64,000 bases of DNA from Pelagibacterium limicola (GCF_015694405.1 NZ_JADQDB010000002.1:62001-126000); one strand, 5' to 3'. Positions 1 through 10,951 are shown, counted from the first letter of the stretch. Numbers and translations are program-made. Notes: generated from the letters alone by a model not told the origin.

Positions 1-2041
1 GATCCAGGCTATCGTCTTCCTGCCGCTGATTGGTTCGCTCATCGCCGGCTTTTTCGGGAGCATTATCGGGCACCGCCCGGCAGAAATCGTCACGACCGCA
101 TTGCTGATCGTCTCGGCGGTACTCTCCTGGGTTGTGTTCCTGCCGTTTTTTCTTGGCGACGGTCACGCCTATTCGGTCGAAGTCATGCGCTGGATCGAGG
201 TCGGCGATCTTGATCTGCGCTGGGTGCTGCGCGTCGATACGCTGACCGCCGTCATGCTGGTCGTGGTCAACACCGTCTCCTCGCTCGTGCACCTTTATTC
301 GATCGGCTACATGAACGAAGACCCGCACCGTGCCCGGTTCTTCGCCTATCTGTCGCTCTTTACCTTCGCAATGCTGATGCTGGTGACGGCCGACAACTTC
401 CTCCAGATGTTTTTCGGCTGGGAAGGCGTGGGCCTCGCCTCCTACCTGCTCATCGGGTTCTGGTACAAGAAAGAGTCTGCGCGCGCTGCCGCGATGAAGG
501 CCTTCGTGGTCAACCGCGTAGGCGATTTCGGCTTTGCTCTCGGTATCTTTGCGACCTTTTTCATGCTCGGCACGCTCGGTTTCGATGAGACCTTCGCCGC
601 GTTGCCGAACCTGGAGGGGGCGACCATCTGGTTCTTCGGGGCGCATTTCGACGCGATCACGGTGATCTGCCTGTTGCTGTTCATGGGCGCGATGGGCAAG
701 TCTGCCCAGTTCCTGCTCCACACATGGTTGCCGGACGCGATGGAAGGCCCGACGCCGGTGTCGGCGCTGATCCACGCCGCCACTATGGTGACCGCCGGCG
801 TCTTCATGGTCGCGCGCCTCTCCCCGATGTATGAGATGAGCGAAACGGCAACCCTGGTCGTCATCTATATCGGCGCGATCACTGCGTTCTTTGCTGCCAC
901 GGTTGGTCTCGTCCAGAACGACATCAAGCGCGTCATCGCCTATTCGACCTGCTCGCAGCTTGGCTATATGTTCGTCGCGCTTGGCGTAGGGGCCTATTCG
1001 GCGGGCATTTTCCATCTTTTCACCCACGCCTTCTTCAAGGCGCTGCTGTTCCTTGGCGCCGGTTCGGTGATCCATGCCATGCACCATGAACAGGACATGC
1101 GGAACATGGGCGGCCTGCGGACCAAGATCCCCGTTACCTACTGGATGATGATGATCGGCACGCTGGCGCTCACCGGCGTCGGCATTCCCGGCACCATGTT
1201 CGGCTTTGCCGGGTTTTTCTCGAAAGATTCCATCATCGAATCCGCTTACGCCTTCGGGGGCAGCGTCGGTACGCTCGCCTTCTGGCTGCTGGTCCTCGCG
1301 GCACTTATGACGAGCTTCTACTCCTGGCGGCTGGTCCATCTGACCTTCCACGGCTCACCACGCGATCCGGCCCATGACGAAACGGCGCATCCCGACCCGG
1401 CTCATGCGGCTCTCGAGAGCCACGACGAACCGCTTGACGGCCACCATCATCACGGCAGTGCTCACGACAATGCGCATGAGAGCCCTCAGGTCATGCTGAT
1501 CCCGCTCTACCTGCTGGCCATCGGCGCGGTCCTGTCGGGCGTGGTCTTCTACGATGCCTTCTTCGGCCATGCCGAACATGTCGAGCACTTCTTCCATGGC
1601 TCGCTGGTTGTCGACGCAGCGATCATCGACGCAGCCCACTACGTCCCCACCTGGGTCAAGTGGTCCGCAACCGTCGCAATGCTGATCGGCTTCGTTCTGG
1701 CCTGGTATATGTATATCCGCAACCCCGAGGCACCCAAGCGCCTCGCAGCGGAGCACCGCGGGCTCTACCAGTTCCTGTTGAACAAGTGGTACTTCGACGA
1801 GCTCTACGATCGCATCTTCGTGCGGCCGGCCCGGTGGCTGGGCACCGCGCTCTGGAAGGGCTTTGACGACTGGCTCGTGGATCAGACCGTCGTCGAGGGA
1901 CTCGGCCGTCGGGTGAAGGATGTCACCGCGCAGGTCGTCCGGCTCCAGTCCGGCTATCTCTATCACTATGCTTTTGCCATGATTATCGGCGTGGCCGCGC
2001 TCATTACATGGGCTATCGCCGCCGGGGGACTTCTGGGATGA
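1..2041 (+). CDS. nuoL: NADH-quinone oxidoreductase subunit L (5' end cut by window edge)
   Basis: Large antiporter-like membrane subunit of respiratory complex I, coupling NADH:quinone electron transfer to proton pumping in the inner membrane. The reading frame is open from base 2 and reads [19 protein letters not shown], the usual NuoL N-terminus right after Met, so base 1 is probably the last base of the ATG and almost nothing is missing. About 680 residues, usual for the family. Conserved antiporter segments are visible ([39 protein letters not shown]). A His/Asp-rich hydrophilic loop (bases about 1365-1480) separates the last helices. The stop overlaps the nuoM start as ATGA, so the two genes are translationally coupled. 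Confidence 0.97.
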   Translation, partial: IQAIVFLPLIGSLIAGFFGSIIGHRPAEIVTTALLIVSAVLSWVVFLPFFLGDGHAYSVEVMRWIEVGDLDLRWVLRVDTLTAVMLVVVNTVSSLVHLYSIGYMNEDPHRARFFAYLSLFTFAMLMLVTADNFLQMFFGWEGVGLASYLLIGFWYKKESARAAAMKAFVVNRVGDFGFALGIFATFFMLGTLGFDETFAALPNLEGATIWFFGAHFDAITVICLLLFMGAMGKSAQFLLHTWLPDAMEGPTPVSALIHAATMVTAGVFMVARLSPMYEMSETATLVVIYIGAITAFFAATVGLVQNDIKRVIAYSTCSQLGYMFVALGVGAYSAGIFHLFTHAFFKALLFLGAGSVIHAMHHEQDMRNMGGLRTKIPVTYWMMMIGTLALTGVGIPGTMFGFAGFFSKDSIIESAYAFGGSVGTLAFWLLVLAALMTSFYSWRLVHLTFHGSPRDPAHDETAHPDPAHAALESHDEPLDGHHHHGSAHDNAHESPQVMLIPLYLLAIGAVLSGVVFYDAFFGHAEHVEHFFHGSLVVDAAIIDAAHYVPTWVKWSATVAMLIGFVLAWYMYIRNPEAPKRLAAEHRGLYQFLLNKWYFDELYDRIFVRPARWLGTALWKGFDDWLVDQTVVEGLGRRVKDVTAQVVRLQSGYLYHYAFAMIIGVAALITWAIAAGGLLG

Positions 2042-3594
2042 ACCTCGACAACACCATCCTGACCATCGTCACTTTTCTGCCGCTGGTCGGGGCGCTCCTC
2101 ATTCTGCTGACTCCCGGTCGCGACGCGTCCGCGATCCGCAACGTCAAGTGGATCGCGCTCATAACCACGCTCGTGACGTTCGGCTTCTCGTTGCTGATGT
2201 GGTCGATGTTCGATCCATCGACACCAGCTTTTCAGTTCGTCGTGAACTATGCCTGGCTGGGCGACGTCATTGGCTACCGCATGGGCGTCGACGGCATCTC
2301 GATACTGTTCGTCGTTCTGACCGGCCTTCTGATGCCCATGTGCATTCTTGCGAGCTGGGAGTCGATCGATCACCGTCAGCGCGAGTACATGGTGCTGTTC
2401 CTCGTGCTCGAAACGCTGATGATCGGCGTATTTACGACGCTCGATCTGGCCATGTTCTACGTCTTCTTCGAGGGCAGTCTGATCCCGATGTTCCTCATCA
2501 TCGGGATTTGGGGCGGCAAGCGCCGTATCCAGGCAAGTTACAAGTTCTTCTTCTATACCTTCGTCGGCTCGGTGCTGATGCTCATCGCGATCATGGCGAT
2601 GTTCTGGTACGCTGGTACGCTCGATATCGCACGCCTCCTGCGCGTCGAATTCCCCGAGGAAATGCAGTTCTGGCTATGGCTGGCCTTCTTTGCCTCGCTC
2701 GCGGTCAAGATGCCCATGTGGCCGTTCCACCGCTGGCTACCAGAAGCGCACGTGGAAGCGCCGACAGCCGGTTCGGTTATCCTGGCTGCAATCCTCCTGA
2801 AGCTGGGCGGCTATGGCTTCCTGCGCTTTTCGCTGCCGATGTTTCCGGATGCCTCGGCCTATTTTGCCAATTTCGTCTTCTTCCTTTCGGTCGCCGCGAT
2901 CATCATCACCTCGCTGGTGGCTTTGGTGCAGACCGATATCAAGAAGCTGATCGCCTACTCCTCTGTCGCTCATATGGGTTTCGTGACGATGGGGATATTC
3001 GCGGGCAACGTCTATGGCCTGCAGGGCGCAATCTTCCAGATGATCTCGCACGGCATCGTGTCGGGAGCGCTCTTCCTTTCGGTGGGTGTCATCTACGACC
3101 GGATGCACACACGAGACATCGAGGCCTATGGCGGCCTTGTAGAGCGGATGCCCAAATACGCCTTCGCGTTCATGGTCTTCACCATGGCCAATGTCGGCCT
3201 GCCGGGGACTTCGGGCTTCGTCGGCGAGTTCCTGACGCTACTGGCTATCTTCCAGGTCAATACCTGGTTCGCAATCTTTGCGACGACCGGCGTAATCCTT
3301 TCCGCGTGCTACGCGCTCTGGCTCTACCGCAAGGTCATTTTCGGAGCACTGGAAAAGGAGAGTCTCAAGGGCATACTTGATCTTAACACCCGCGAGATGC
3401 TGACCATCGTGCCGTTGATCATCCTGACTATTCTTTTCGGCTTCTACCCGGCGCCTATTCTCGATGCGACTTATGCATCGGCCGCCGCGCTTGCCGATCA
3501 CTATTTGACGACCAGCGGGCTTGCGGATGCCGCCGCGCAGGCCGGGACTATGGTTCCGGTCGAGCACGCCGCGCCGGCTGCTACGGGCCACTAG
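2038..3594 (+). CDS. nuoM: NADH-quinone oxidoreductase subunit M
   Basis: Second antiporter-like proton-pumping subunit of complex I, an integral inner-membrane protein of 518 residues. The start chosen is the ATG overlapping the nuoL stop (ATGA). An in-frame upstream start at 2008 would extend into nuoL and adds residues unlike the family. Typical motifs include [36 protein letters not shown] and [18 protein letters not shown]. The C-terminal tail is Ala-rich. It is part of the nuoL-nuoM-nuoN 3' end of the nuo operon, with nuoN nine bases downstream. Confidence 0.97.
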   Translation: MNLDNTILTIVTFLPLVGALLILLTPGRDASAIRNVKWIALITTLVTFGFSLLMWSMFDPSTPAFQFVVNYAWLGDVIGYRMGVDGISILFVVLTGLLMPMCILASWESIDHRQREYMVLFLVLETLMIGVFTTLDLAMFYVFFEGSLIPMFLIIGIWGGKRRIQASYKFFFYTFVGSVLMLIAIMAMFWYAGTLDIARLLRVEFPEEMQFWLWLAFFASLAVKMPMWPFHRWLPEAHVEAPTAGSVILAAILLKLGGYGFLRFSLPMFPDASAYFANFVFFLSVAAIIITSLVALVQTDIKKLIAYSSVAHMGFVTMGIFAGNVYGLQGAIFQMISHGIVSGALFLSVGVIYDRMHTRDIEAYGGLVERMPKYAFAFMVFTMANVGLPGTSGFVGEFLTLLAIFQVNTWFAIFATTGVILSACYALWLYRKVIFGALEKESLKGILDLNTREMLTIVPLIILTILFGFYPAPILDATYASAAALADHYLTTSGLADAAAQAGTMVPVEHAAPAATGH

Positions 3595-3603
3595 GAGATG
3601 ACG

Positions 3604-5046
3604 ATGACGTCCGAATTTGCCGGTTTCGCCTCTCTGGCCCCCGCCTATCCCGAGATGCTGCTTGCCGTCGGCGCCTTGGCGCTGCTGATGATCGGTGTTT
3701 TCGTCCGCTTCGAGGCTTCGCGCCTTGTTACCATTCTGGCCGTCGGCCTTTTGGCCGTAGCCGGAGCGATGATCCTTATTTCGAGCGAAGGCACGATTTT
3801 CTCGGGTGGCTTCATCAATGACGGCTTCGCCCGTTTCATGAAGACGCTTATCATCGCCGGTTCTGTCTTTGCGCTGATCCTCACCTTCTCAACTGCCGCC
3901 GACAAGGGGCTCAACAAGTTCGAGTACCCGGTTCTCGTCATTCTCGCCACGTTGGGCATGATGATGATGGTCTCGGCAAACGACCTCATGAGCCTTTACG
4001 TCGGTCTCGAGCTTCAGTCGCTCTCGCTCTATGTCGTCGCTGCCTTCAGACGCGACAGCGGCAAGGCGACCGAGGCGGGCCTCAAATACTTTGTGCTCGG
4101 CGCGTTGTCCTCTGGAATGCTGCTGTACGGCGCCTCGCTCGTCTATGGCTTCACCGGACACACCCAGCTTGACCGTATCGCCGAAGCCGTGGCGCTCGGG
4201 GAACGCAATGTCGGCGTGATCTTTGGCCTTGTGTTCCTGCTCGCGGGCATTGCCTTCAAGATCTCTGCCGTGCCGTTCCACATGTGGACCCCCGACGTTT
4301 ACGAGGGCGCGCCGACGCCGGTTACCGCTTTCTTTGCCTCCGCTCCCAAGGTCGCCGCGATCGCGCTTCTGATCCGCGTCGTTTTTGATGCCTTTGAGCC
4401 GATCGCGCGCGATTGGCAGCAGGTGGTGATCTTCCTTTCCATCGCCTCGATGGTACTGGCCTCCTTTGCAGCCATTGGGCAAAACAACCTGAAGCGCCTA
4501 TTGGCCTATTCCTCGATCGGCCACGTCGGCTTCGCCCTTGTCGGCCTCTCGGCGGGCAGCCTGACGGGTGTGGAGGGTGTCGCCATCTACATGGCCGTCT
4601 ATCTCACCATGACAGTGGGAACTTTCGCCTGTGTTCTCGCCCTGAAGAACGAGAACGGCTACGTCCAGACCATCGAGGATCTGGCCGGGCTTTCTCGAAA
4701 CAGGCCGTTCGTTGCCGGCATGCTGGCAATGTTCATGTTCTCGCTGGTTGGATTGCCGCCGCTCGCCGGGTTCTTCGCCAAGTGGTACGTATTCCTCGCT
4801 GCAGTTGAGGCGCAGCTCTTCGTGCTCGCCGTCATCGGCATGCTGGCAAGTGCCGTGAGTGCGTTCTATTACCTGCGCGTCATCAAGGTTATGTACTTCG
4901 ATGAGCCGACCCAAGGCTATGCGGTGCCGGCAATTGAGCTGCGCGTCGTCATTGCGCTGACCGGCTTCCTCGTGCTTTCCTACTATTTCACGGTCGGCGC
5001 GCCCTTGGCGGAATATGCTCACAACGCGGCGGGTAGCCTGTTCTAG
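3604..5046 (+). CDS. nuoN: NADH-quinone oxidoreductase subunit N
   Basis: Third antiporter-like membrane subunit of complex I, about 480 residues. Two ATGs lie six bases apart (3598 and 3604). The GGAG at 3594-3597 touches the first and sits six bases before the second, so 3604 is preferred. Family motifs include [16 protein letters not shown] and [21 protein letters not shown], and many hydrophobic segments are seen. The nuo operon ends here; birA begins one base after the stop, so birA and perhaps rnj are likely read on the same transcript. Confidence 0.97.
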   Translation: MTSEFAGFASLAPAYPEMLLAVGALALLMIGVFVRFEASRLVTILAVGLLAVAGAMILISSEGTIFSGGFINDGFARFMKTLIIAGSVFALILTFSTAADKGLNKFEYPVLVILATLGMMMMVSANDLMSLYVGLELQSLSLYVVAAFRRDSGKATEAGLKYFVLGALSSGMLLYGASLVYGFTGHTQLDRIAEAVALGERNVGVIFGLVFLLAGIAFKISAVPFHMWTPDVYEGAPTPVTAFFASAPKVAAIALLIRVVFDAFEPIARDWQQVVIFLSIASMVLASFAAIGQNNLKRLLAYSSIGHVGFALVGLSAGSLTGVEGVAIYMAVYLTMTVGTFACVLALKNENGYVQTIEDLAGLSRNRPFVAGMLAMFMFSLVGLPPLAGFFAKWYVFLAAVEAQLFVLAVIGMLASAVSAFYYLRVIKVMYFDEPTQGYAVPAIELRVVIALTGFLVLSYYFTVGAPLAEYAHNAAGSLF

Positions 5047-5047
5047 C

Positions 5048-5884
5048 GTGCCCGCGTTTCCTCTTTCTCCACTTGCGGTCGAAGCCGGCTACCGAGTCCT
5101 CGGCTTCGACAGTATCGGGTCTACCAACGCCGCAGCGTTGCTCGCGGCCAAGAGGGGGGAAAGCAGCGGTATCTGGTATGCCGCGCTGCAACAAACCGAG
5201 GGGCGCGGACGGCGGGGCAGGGCCTGGGAGAGTCCCCACGGCAACCTTGCCGCAAGCCTGATGATTGTACCCGACGCTGAGACGGCCAGCCTTGGCTCAC
5301 TCGGCTTCGTCGCTGGCGTTGCGCTCAACAAGGCGCTCGGGCGCATCCTGCCTGCCGCCCGCCTACGTACCGGCCTGGATGGGGCAGACGCCGCCCCAGG
5401 ACAATCGGCCAAGCGCCTTGCGCTCAAATGGCCAAATGACGTTCTCGCCGATGGGCACAAGCTTGCCGGCATTCTCCTCGAGGCACAAAAGCGCGACGAT
5501 GGGCGCACGGCCACCGTCATTGGCTTTGGCGTGAACGTCGTGGCCGCACCCCAGGGTCTGCCATACCCGGCGACTTCGCTCCGCGATCTTGGCTCGCCCG
5601 CGAACGCCGAAACTGTGTTCGAGGCTCTGGCCGAAAGCTGGGTAGAGGCCTATACCCTTTGGGACAACGGAATCGGGTTGCCCGCCATTCTGGCCCTCTG
5701 GCGCGAAAATGCCGCCGGAATCGGAGCTGAAGTTGCGGTGCAGCGCAACAACGACGTCCTGCGCGGCGTTTTTGAAACGATTGATGATGCGGGCAGGCTG
5801 ATTGTCCGCGACAATGAAGGGCACCGCACCGCTATCACCGCGGGCGACGTCCATTTCGGCACCACGGCGACACTGCGTCAGTAG
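5048..5884 (+). CDS. birA: Biotin--[acetyl-CoA-carboxylase] ligase, class I
   Basis: Attaches biotin to the carboxyl carrier protein through biotinyl-5'-AMP. The in-frame GTG directly after the nuoN stop gives 278 residues and begins at the catalytic domain. There is no N-terminal helix-turn-helix, so this is a monofunctional ligase and not a BirA repressor. The biotinyl-AMP loop GRGRRGRAW is near residue 58, KWPNDV near residue 130, and the C-terminal SH3-like domain contains the DAGRLIV segment. Its place between nuoN and RNase J is normal for rhizobia. A longer frame reaching back into nuoN is not used because it lacks homologous sequence. Confidence 0.93.
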   Translation: MPAFPLSPLAVEAGYRVLGFDSIGSTNAAALLAAKRGESSGIWYAALQQTEGRGRRGRAWESPHGNLAASLMIVPDAETASLGSLGFVAGVALNKALGRILPAARLRTGLDGADAAPGQSAKRLALKWPNDVLADGHKLAGILLEAQKRDDGRTATVIGFGVNVVAAPQGLPYPATSLRDLGSPANAETVFEALAESWVEAYTLWDNGIGLPAILALWRENAAGIGAEVAVQRNNDVLRGVFETIDDAGRLIVRDNEGHRTAITAGDVHFGTTATLRQ

Positions 5885-5952
5885 TCTTCGCCGCACATGA
5901 TTGAAAAAGATTGCTGGTTCGGCTCGCCCGAACCAGTCTATTGGGATTTGTT

Positions 5953-7635
5953 ATGGCGAAAAAGAAAGTGACTGGCCACGAACTGGTCTTCGTGCCGCTG
6001 GGGGGCGTCGGTGAAATTGGCAGGAATATGGGGCTTTACGGTTTCGGCCCGGCCGATGAGCGGAAATGGCTGGTCGTCGATTGCGGGGTCAGCTTCGGTG
6101 GTCCTGAAACGCCGGGCATCGAACTCATAATGCCCGATCCGACCTTCCTCGAAGAGGAGGCCGAAAACGTTGTTGGACTTGTCCTCACACACGCCCATGA
6201 AGATCATTACGGCGCCGTGCTCGACCTTTGGCCCGGTTTCGACAAACCAGTCTTCGCTACCCCCTTCGCCGCCGCGATGCTGCGGGCGAAACGTATATCC
6301 AACGCCATCGATGAGGACGTCGATGTCGAGATATTCACGCCTGGCGTCCCCTTCCACCTCGGTCCGTTCCACATCGAAGCGATTGCCGTTTCCCACTCGA
6401 TTCCCGAAAGCTGCGCGCTGCTGATCGATACACCGGCCGGCCGCGTGCTGCACACCGGCGACTGGAAGATCGATATCTCGCCCGTCGGTACACCGCAAAC
6501 CGATATCGAGCGCCTGCGTGCCATAGGCAACGAGGGAAGGCCCCTTGCGCTCGTCTGCGATAGCACCAACGCAATGAAGGGCGGCGTTAGCCCCTCGGAA
6601 ACCGAAGTTGCGATCCACCTCGAACGCCTTATCGCCACGGCGAAACACCGGGTTGCCGTAACGATATTTGCTTCCAACCTTGGCAGGATGATCTCTATTG
6701 CCCGCGCTGCCGCCAAGGCCGACCGGCAGGTGGTTGCGACGGGCAGGGCAGTCCATCGCGTGGCCGGAATTGCGCGCGAACTGGGATTGATGGAGGGCGT
6801 ACCTGATTTTCTCGATCAGGACGCCTACGGCTATCTCCCGCGCGAAAAGGTCGTACTCATCTGCACCGGCAGCCAGGGCGAGGCCCGCGCCGCGATGGCG
6901 CGCATCGCAGCTGGTGAGCACCCGGTGATCGATCTTTCGCCGGGCGATATGGCCATCTTCTCTTCATGGGCGATCCCCGGCAACGAAAAGGCTGTCATCG
7001 ACATCCAGAACCAGCTCATCGATCGCGGGGTCGAAGTTGTCACGGCACGCGAGGAGATGGTCCACGTCTCCGGTCATCCGCGCCGTAATGAGCTTGCCCA
7101 GCTTTACGAATGGACAAAGCCGAGCCTGCTCGTCCCGGTTCACGGGGAGCCGATGCACCTCGAGGCGCACGTTAAATTCGGTCGTGAGCACGGCATCAAG
7201 ACCGCTTATTCCGTGCGCAACGGTGATATGGTCCGCCTCTTCCCCGAGCCCGCCCATTTCCCCGGAGAGGTCCCCACCGGCGTGCTTTATCTCGACGGCA
7301 ATATCCTTTGCACGCCCGAGGAAAGCCGCGTCCGCGACCGTCGCCGGCTGGCTTTCGGCGGGTTGGTGGTTGTCAGTCTCGCCGTCAATGGTAAGGGACA
7401 GATCGTCTCAGGCCCGGTTATCGAACTCGACGGATTACCCGAAGTCGAGGATGATGATTACGCGCTTGCCGATGTTGTCCGCTCCGCCGCTCAGGGTACG
7501 ATCAAAAGCTTCCCTGAAAAGCGCCGCGCCGATACCGGGCGTTTCGCCGAGGCAATCCGCCGCGCGGTGCGCTCGGAGGTCAACGCAGTCTGGGGGCGCA
7601 AGCCCATAGTCAAAGTCATTATACACAAGGTTTGA
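5953..7635 (+). CDS. rnj: Ribonuclease J (beta-CASP metallo-beta-lactamase)
   Basis: Endo- and 5'-exoribonuclease of the beta-CASP family, which acts in mRNA turnover and rRNA 5' maturation in alphaproteobacteria. The ATG at 5953 gives 560 residues starting MAKKKVTGHELVF; an earlier in-frame start at 5911 adds an unconserved stretch. Zinc-binding motif THAHEDHYGAV lies near residue 75, HTGDWKID near 165, and the beta-CASP signature GHPRRNELAQL with VPVHGEPMH near 370-400. The DUF1467 gene follows with its ATG overlapping the stop. From memory, rhizobial relatives often carry a methylmalonyl-CoA epimerase gene at this junction; none is present here. Confidence 0.93.
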   Translation: MAKKKVTGHELVFVPLGGVGEIGRNMGLYGFGPADERKWLVVDCGVSFGGPETPGIELIMPDPTFLEEEAENVVGLVLTHAHEDHYGAVLDLWPGFDKPVFATPFAAAMLRAKRISNAIDEDVDVEIFTPGVPFHLGPFHIEAIAVSHSIPESCALLIDTPAGRVLHTGDWKIDISPVGTPQTDIERLRAIGNEGRPLALVCDSTNAMKGGVSPSETEVAIHLERLIATAKHRVAVTIFASNLGRMISIARAAAKADRQVVATGRAVHRVAGIARELGLMEGVPDFLDQDAYGYLPREKVVLICTGSQGEARAAMARIAAGEHPVIDLSPGDMAIFSSWAIPGNEKAVIDIQNQLIDRGVEVVTAREEMVHVSGHPRRNELAQLYEWTKPSLLVPVHGEPMHLEAHVKFGREHGIKTAYSVRNGDMVRLFPEPAHFPGEVPTGVLYLDGNILCTPEESRVRDRRRLAFGGLVVVSLAVNGKGQIVSGPVIELDGLPEVEDDDYALADVVRSAAQGTIKSFPEKRRADTGRFAEAIRRAVRSEVNAVWGRKPIVKVIIHKV

Positions 7636-7883
7636 TGCAGCCGTTCACCTACATCGCGATCTACTTCATCGTCTGGTGGATCTGCCTTTTCGTAACGCTT
7701 CCCTTCGGAGTCAAAGGGCAGCACGAGGACGGGCCAGTCACGGACGGAACCGAGCCGGGCGCGCCCATCAATCCGCTCATGTGGCAAAAGGTCGTGGCCA
7801 CGACCTTCATTGCCGCTGTCGTCACGGCGCTCATCTTCTGGGGGCTTTCCAACCCCACTCTACAAGCCTATTGGAACCGATGA
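7635..7883 (+). CDS. DUF1467 family small membrane protein
   Basis: An 82-residue protein with two predicted membrane helices: one at residues about 6-24 (IAIYFIVWWICLFVTLPFG) and one near the C-terminus (VVATTFIAAVVTALIFWGL). They are joined by a polar loop rich in Gly, Asp and Pro. The arrangement and the WW-x-FVTLPFGV stretch fit DUF1467, a family of unknown function common in alphaproteobacteria. The ATG at 7635 overlaps the rnj stop (TGATG); a TTG one codon earlier is possible. Co-transcription with rnj is likely. Confidence 0.85.
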   Translation: MQPFTYIAIYFIVWWICLFVTLPFGVKGQHEDGPVTDGTEPGAPINPLMWQKVVATTFIAAVVTALIFWGLSNPTLQAYWNR

Positions 7884-7911
7884 TCGCGCCGCCCGCGATA
7901 CCTCGCGCAAG

Positions 7912-7940
7912 ACAAAAAAAAGCAGGGACAAAGCCCTGCA
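7912..7940 (-). terminator. Minus-strand intrinsic terminator without an assigned gene
   Basis: Read on the minus strand: stem GCAGGG, loop CTTTGT, stem CCCTGC, then eight T residues. On the plus strand the run is A and precedes the stem, so only minus-strand transcription would be stopped. No minus-strand gene lies upstream of it, which suggests an unannotated small RNA or an antisense transcript. Confidence 0.6.
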
Positions 7941-8024
7941 AATAAATGAGTTTCGCGACAATCCACTGGTCTTACGCGCACACATTGGGGCGGCCAGTTC
8001 TCCTCCCTTGACGTTGTCGGCGTC

Positions 8025-8053
8025 AGGCGGATTTGGCCCCGCCTTTCGTTTTA
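8025..8053 (+). terminator. Plus-strand terminator after DUF1467 gene
   Basis: AGGCGG (8025-8030) pairs with CCGCCT (8039-8044) around an 8-base loop, followed by TTCGTTTT. This is a likely end of the nuo-birA-rnj-DUF1467 transcript, or of a small RNA in this intergenic region. Confidence 0.5.
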
Positions 8054-8129
8054 TAGGGGCGGACCCTACCAAGGAGAATTTCCGCTGCCAAGCAAAATTT
8101 GCGGTCTTTTGTCACAACCGGAGAGAAAA

Positions 8130-8213
8130 ATGCAGGCGCCACGCAAATACCGCCTTACCCTTGCCAGGAACGGGTGGTTTGCGCTTGATAGTGCGGCCCG
8201 AACAACCCGCTGA
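8130..8213 (+). CDS. Possible 27-residue leader peptide upstream of proS
   Basis: An ATG at 8130 is preceded by GGAGAG at 8120-8125, a good ribosome site, and opens a 27-codon frame ending in TGA 24 bases before proS. The product begins MQAPRKYRL, is basic and has no hydrophobic segment. It contains no proline run that would point to proS attenuation. I know of no family for it. It may be a chance frame; only the ribosome site and its position speak for it. Confidence 0.25.
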   Translation: MQAPRKYRLTLARNGWFALDSAARTTR

Positions 8214-8237
8214 GTCGATCCCGGCACCGGAGTTTAA

Positions 8238-9587
8238 ATGCGTCTATCGAGATACTTCCTGCCCGTCCTCAAAGAGACCCCGAAAGAAGCCGAGATCGTC
8301 TCCCACAGGCTGATGCTGCGTGCCGGCATGATCTCCCAACAGGCGGCAGGCATGTATGCCTGGCTGCCGTTCGGTTACAAGGTGCTGCGCAAGGTCCAGG
8401 ACATCATCGAGCAGGAACAGAACCGTGCCGGCGCCATCGAATTGCTGATGCCCACGCTGCAATCGGCAGACCTCTGGCGCGAGAGCGGGCGGTATGAGGA
8501 CTACGGCAAGGAAATGCTGCGCATGCAGGACCGCCACGAGCGCGACATGCTTTACGGGCCAACGAACGAAGAGATGATCACTTCGATCTTCAGGTCCTAT
8601 GTGCAGTCATACAAGGACCTGCCGCTCAACCTCTATCATATCCAGTGGAAGTTTCGCGACGAGATCCGCCCCCGCTTCGGCACCATGCGCAGCCGCGAGT
8701 TCCTCATGAAGGACGCCTATTCCTTCGATCTTTCCAAGGCTGACGCCGTCAAGGCGTATAACCGCATGTTCGTCGCCTATCTGCGTACCTTCTACCGGAT
8801 GGGTTTGACCGCAATTCCGATGCGTGCGGAGACCGGCCCCATCGGAGGTGACCTCAGCCACGAGTTCATCGTGCTCGCCGATACTGGCGAGAGTGGAGTC
8901 TTCTGTCACGCCGATATGCTCGACAAGCCCATCCCCAAGGTCGACACCGATTTCCTTGGCGATCTGTCGCCGATCGTCGCGGACTGGACCTCGCTCTACG
9001 CGGCGACCGAGGACATGCACGACGAGGCCGAGTTCGCGTCCAAGGTGCCCGAGGAAAAGCGTATAGCGGCGCGCGGGATCGAGGTAGGGCAGGTCTTCTA
9101 TTTCGGGGAAAAATACTCCGCTCCTATGGGCGCGCAAGTGCAGGGGCCGGACGGCAAGCCCGTCACCGTACATATGGGCTCTTACGGCATCGGGTTGACC
9201 CGTGTCGTGCCGGCGATAATCGAAGCCAGCCACGATGATGACGGCATCATCTGGCCGGTCTCGGTCGCGCCTTTCGAAGTGGTGGTGATCAACGCGAAAT
9301 CCGGCGATGCCCAATGCGATGCGGCAAGCGACAAACTCTACGATCAACTTCGCGCAGCCGGCATCGACGCCCTCTATGACGATCGCCAGACTGGGGCAGG
9401 CGGCAAGTTCGCAACTGCAGACCTGATCGGCATTCCCTACCAGATCATTGCCGGTCCGCGAGGCCTCGCGGCCGGTGAGGTCGAAATAAAGCACCGCAGG
9501 GGTGGCGAGCGCGAAACACTCTCCATCGACCAGGCCGCTGCGCGGCTCAAGTCGCTCGTCGAACCCGCGCGCAGGGATACGGTGTGA
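8238..9587 (+). CDS. proS: Prolyl-tRNA synthetase, short alphaproteobacterial form
   Basis: Charges tRNA-Pro. At 449 residues it lacks the large editing insertion of the E. coli type enzyme, as usual for alphaproteobacterial ProS. Class II motif 1 region (residues about 25-60, [21 protein letters not shown]), the motif 2 segment [21 protein letters not shown], and motif 3 [10 protein letters not shown] near residue 315 are all present. An anticodon-binding domain occupies the last 110 residues. The stop overlaps the lolC GTG start (GTGA), so proS-lolC-lolD form one operon. Confidence 0.96.
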   Translation: MRLSRYFLPVLKETPKEAEIVSHRLMLRAGMISQQAAGMYAWLPFGYKVLRKVQDIIEQEQNRAGAIELLMPTLQSADLWRESGRYEDYGKEMLRMQDRHERDMLYGPTNEEMITSIFRSYVQSYKDLPLNLYHIQWKFRDEIRPRFGTMRSREFLMKDAYSFDLSKADAVKAYNRMFVAYLRTFYRMGLTAIPMRAETGPIGGDLSHEFIVLADTGESGVFCHADMLDKPIPKVDTDFLGDLSPIVADWTSLYAATEDMHDEAEFASKVPEEKRIAARGIEVGQVFYFGEKYSAPMGAQVQGPDGKPVTVHMGSYGIGLTRVVPAIIEASHDDDGIIWPVSVAPFEVVVINAKSGDAQCDAASDKLYDQLRAAGIDALYDDRQTGAGGKFATADLIGIPYQIIAGPRGLAAGEVEIKHRRGGERETLSIDQAAARLKSLVEPARRDTV

Positions 9588-10951
9588 CCGCGACCGCGCC
9601 GGCCCGGCTGGAGAAGGGTACAGGACCATTCACCCGCTTCGAGCGGCTGGTCGCGGGCAGATATCTGCGTGCGCGCCGAAAAGATACCTTCATCTCGGTC
9701 ATTTCGGCTCTGACCATGGTGGGGATCGCCCTTGGCGTTGCGACGCTGATCGTGGTCATGAGTGTCATGAACGGCTTTCGCGACGAGCTCTTGAGCAAGA
9801 TTCTTGGCCTCAACGGCCATTTTACGGCCTTTCCGATTGAAGAGACTTTCCACGATTACGAGGCAGTCAAGGATCGCATCGAGCAGGTGCCTGGCGTCTT
9901 GGGCGTCGTGGCGTTCGTCGAAGGGCAGGCGCTCGCCACAGGCCACTACAATTCAGCCGGTGTCGCCGTGCGCGGCATGTCATACGAGGACATCTCCAAG
10001 CTCCCGCTCCTCAACCGGAGCGCCGTTCTCGGCGGGTGGGAGGATTGGGATGATCTGGGCGGCGTCGCCATCGGCATCCGCATGGCCAACCAACTCGGAC
10101 TGACGCTGGGCGATGCCATCACAATCGTCAGTCCGCGCGGCATCCAGACCCCTTTTGGCTCGACTCCGCAGATCCGCTCCTATCCGGTCAACGTCATCTT
10201 CGATGTCGGCATGGTCGAGTTCGACAGCTTCTTTGTCTTCATGCCCATCCGGTCCGCGCAGGATTATTTCCGGCTCTATTCCGACCGGCTGCGCGACGGC
10301 GTCGAACAGCCTGGCCTGATGGCGACCGACGAGGAAATCGATGCTGCCTATGAGCGCGTCTACAACGCTACCGCCATCGAGGTTTTCCTCGCAAATCCGG
10401 ACGGGACGCGCGCCATCCAGACTGACCTCGAGATCGCAGCTGGCCGTCCGATGCTTTTCACCGACTGGCAGCGGCGCAATGAAACCTTCTTCTCGGCGCT
10501 GCAGGTCGAGCGTGTCGTGATGTTTGTCATCCTCTCGATGATCGTTCTGGTCGCCGCCTTCAACATCATCTCGAGCCTCGTGATGCTGGTCAAAGACAAG
10601 GCAGGGGATATCGCCATCCTGCGCACGATGGGGGCAACCCGAGCCTCGATCATGCGCATTTTCTGCATGACGGGCACGGCGATCGGCTTCATCGGAACGT
10701 TTGCCGGCTTTTTGCTGGGGCTCGTCCTTGCAATCAACGCTGAATCCATCCGCGCCTGGGTGTCCGATCTCCTGGGCATCGCCCTGTTCCCGCCGGAGGT
10801 TTTCCTGCTCTCAGCGCTCCCTTCGCGCGTCGATGCTGTGGAAGTAACGGTGGTTCTTGTGATGGCGCTTGGGCTTTCTTTCCTCGCTACCCTCTATCCC
10901 GCTTGGCGCGCCGCGCAATACGATCCCGTTGAGGCGTTGCGTTATGAGTGA
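9584..10951 (+). CDS. lolC: Lipoprotein-releasing ABC transporter permease
   Basis: Inner-membrane permease of the LolCDE-type exporter that releases outer-membrane lipoproteins to the periplasmic chaperone. The GTG start overlaps the proS stop; 455 residues. The N-terminal cytoplasmic segment [21 protein letters not shown], a first helix at about residues 45-65, a large periplasmic domain and three C-terminal helices (FtsX-like) fit the family. A single gene serves for both LolC and LolE, as is common in alphaproteobacteria; the product is often named LolC/E. It is followed by lolD with an 8-base overlap. Confidence 0.94.
   Translation: MTATAPARLEKGTGPFTRFERLVAGRYLRARRKDTFISVISALTMVGIALGVATLIVVMSVMNGFRDELLSKILGLNGHFTAFPIEETFHDYEAVKDRIEQVPGVLGVVAFVEGQALATGHYNSAGVAVRGMSYEDISKLPLLNRSAVLGGWEDWDDLGGVAIGIRMANQLGLTLGDAITIVSPRGIQTPFGSTPQIRSYPVNVIFDVGMVEFDSFFVFMPIRSAQDYFRLYSDRLRDGVEQPGLMATDEEIDAAYERVYNATAIEVFLANPDGTRAIQTDLEIAAGRPMLFTDWQRRNETFFSALQVERVVMFVILSMIVLVAAFNIISSLVMLVKDKAGDIAILRTMGATRASIMRIFCMTGTAIGFIGTFAGFLLGLVLAINAESIRAWVSDLLGIALFPPEVFLLSALPSRVDAVEVTVVLVMALGLSFLATLYPAWRAAQYDPVEALRYE

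Larger units (their letters stand above)
7884..8237. other. 354-base intergenic region with two opposed hairpins
   Basis: No long gene fits here. It holds a minus-strand intrinsic terminator (7912-7940), a plus-strand terminator-like hairpin (8025-8053), a short GACG/CGTC hairpin just before the latter, a pyrimidine-rich TCTCCTCCC stretch near 8000 (anti-Shine-Dalgarno-like if transcribed on +) and a possible 27-codon frame at 8130-8213. The minus strand has a TATAAA hexamer (plus-strand TTTATA near 8050) that could be a -10, but no convincing -35. The proS ribosome site (CGGAG, 8228-8232) ends the region. Confidence 0.6.
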
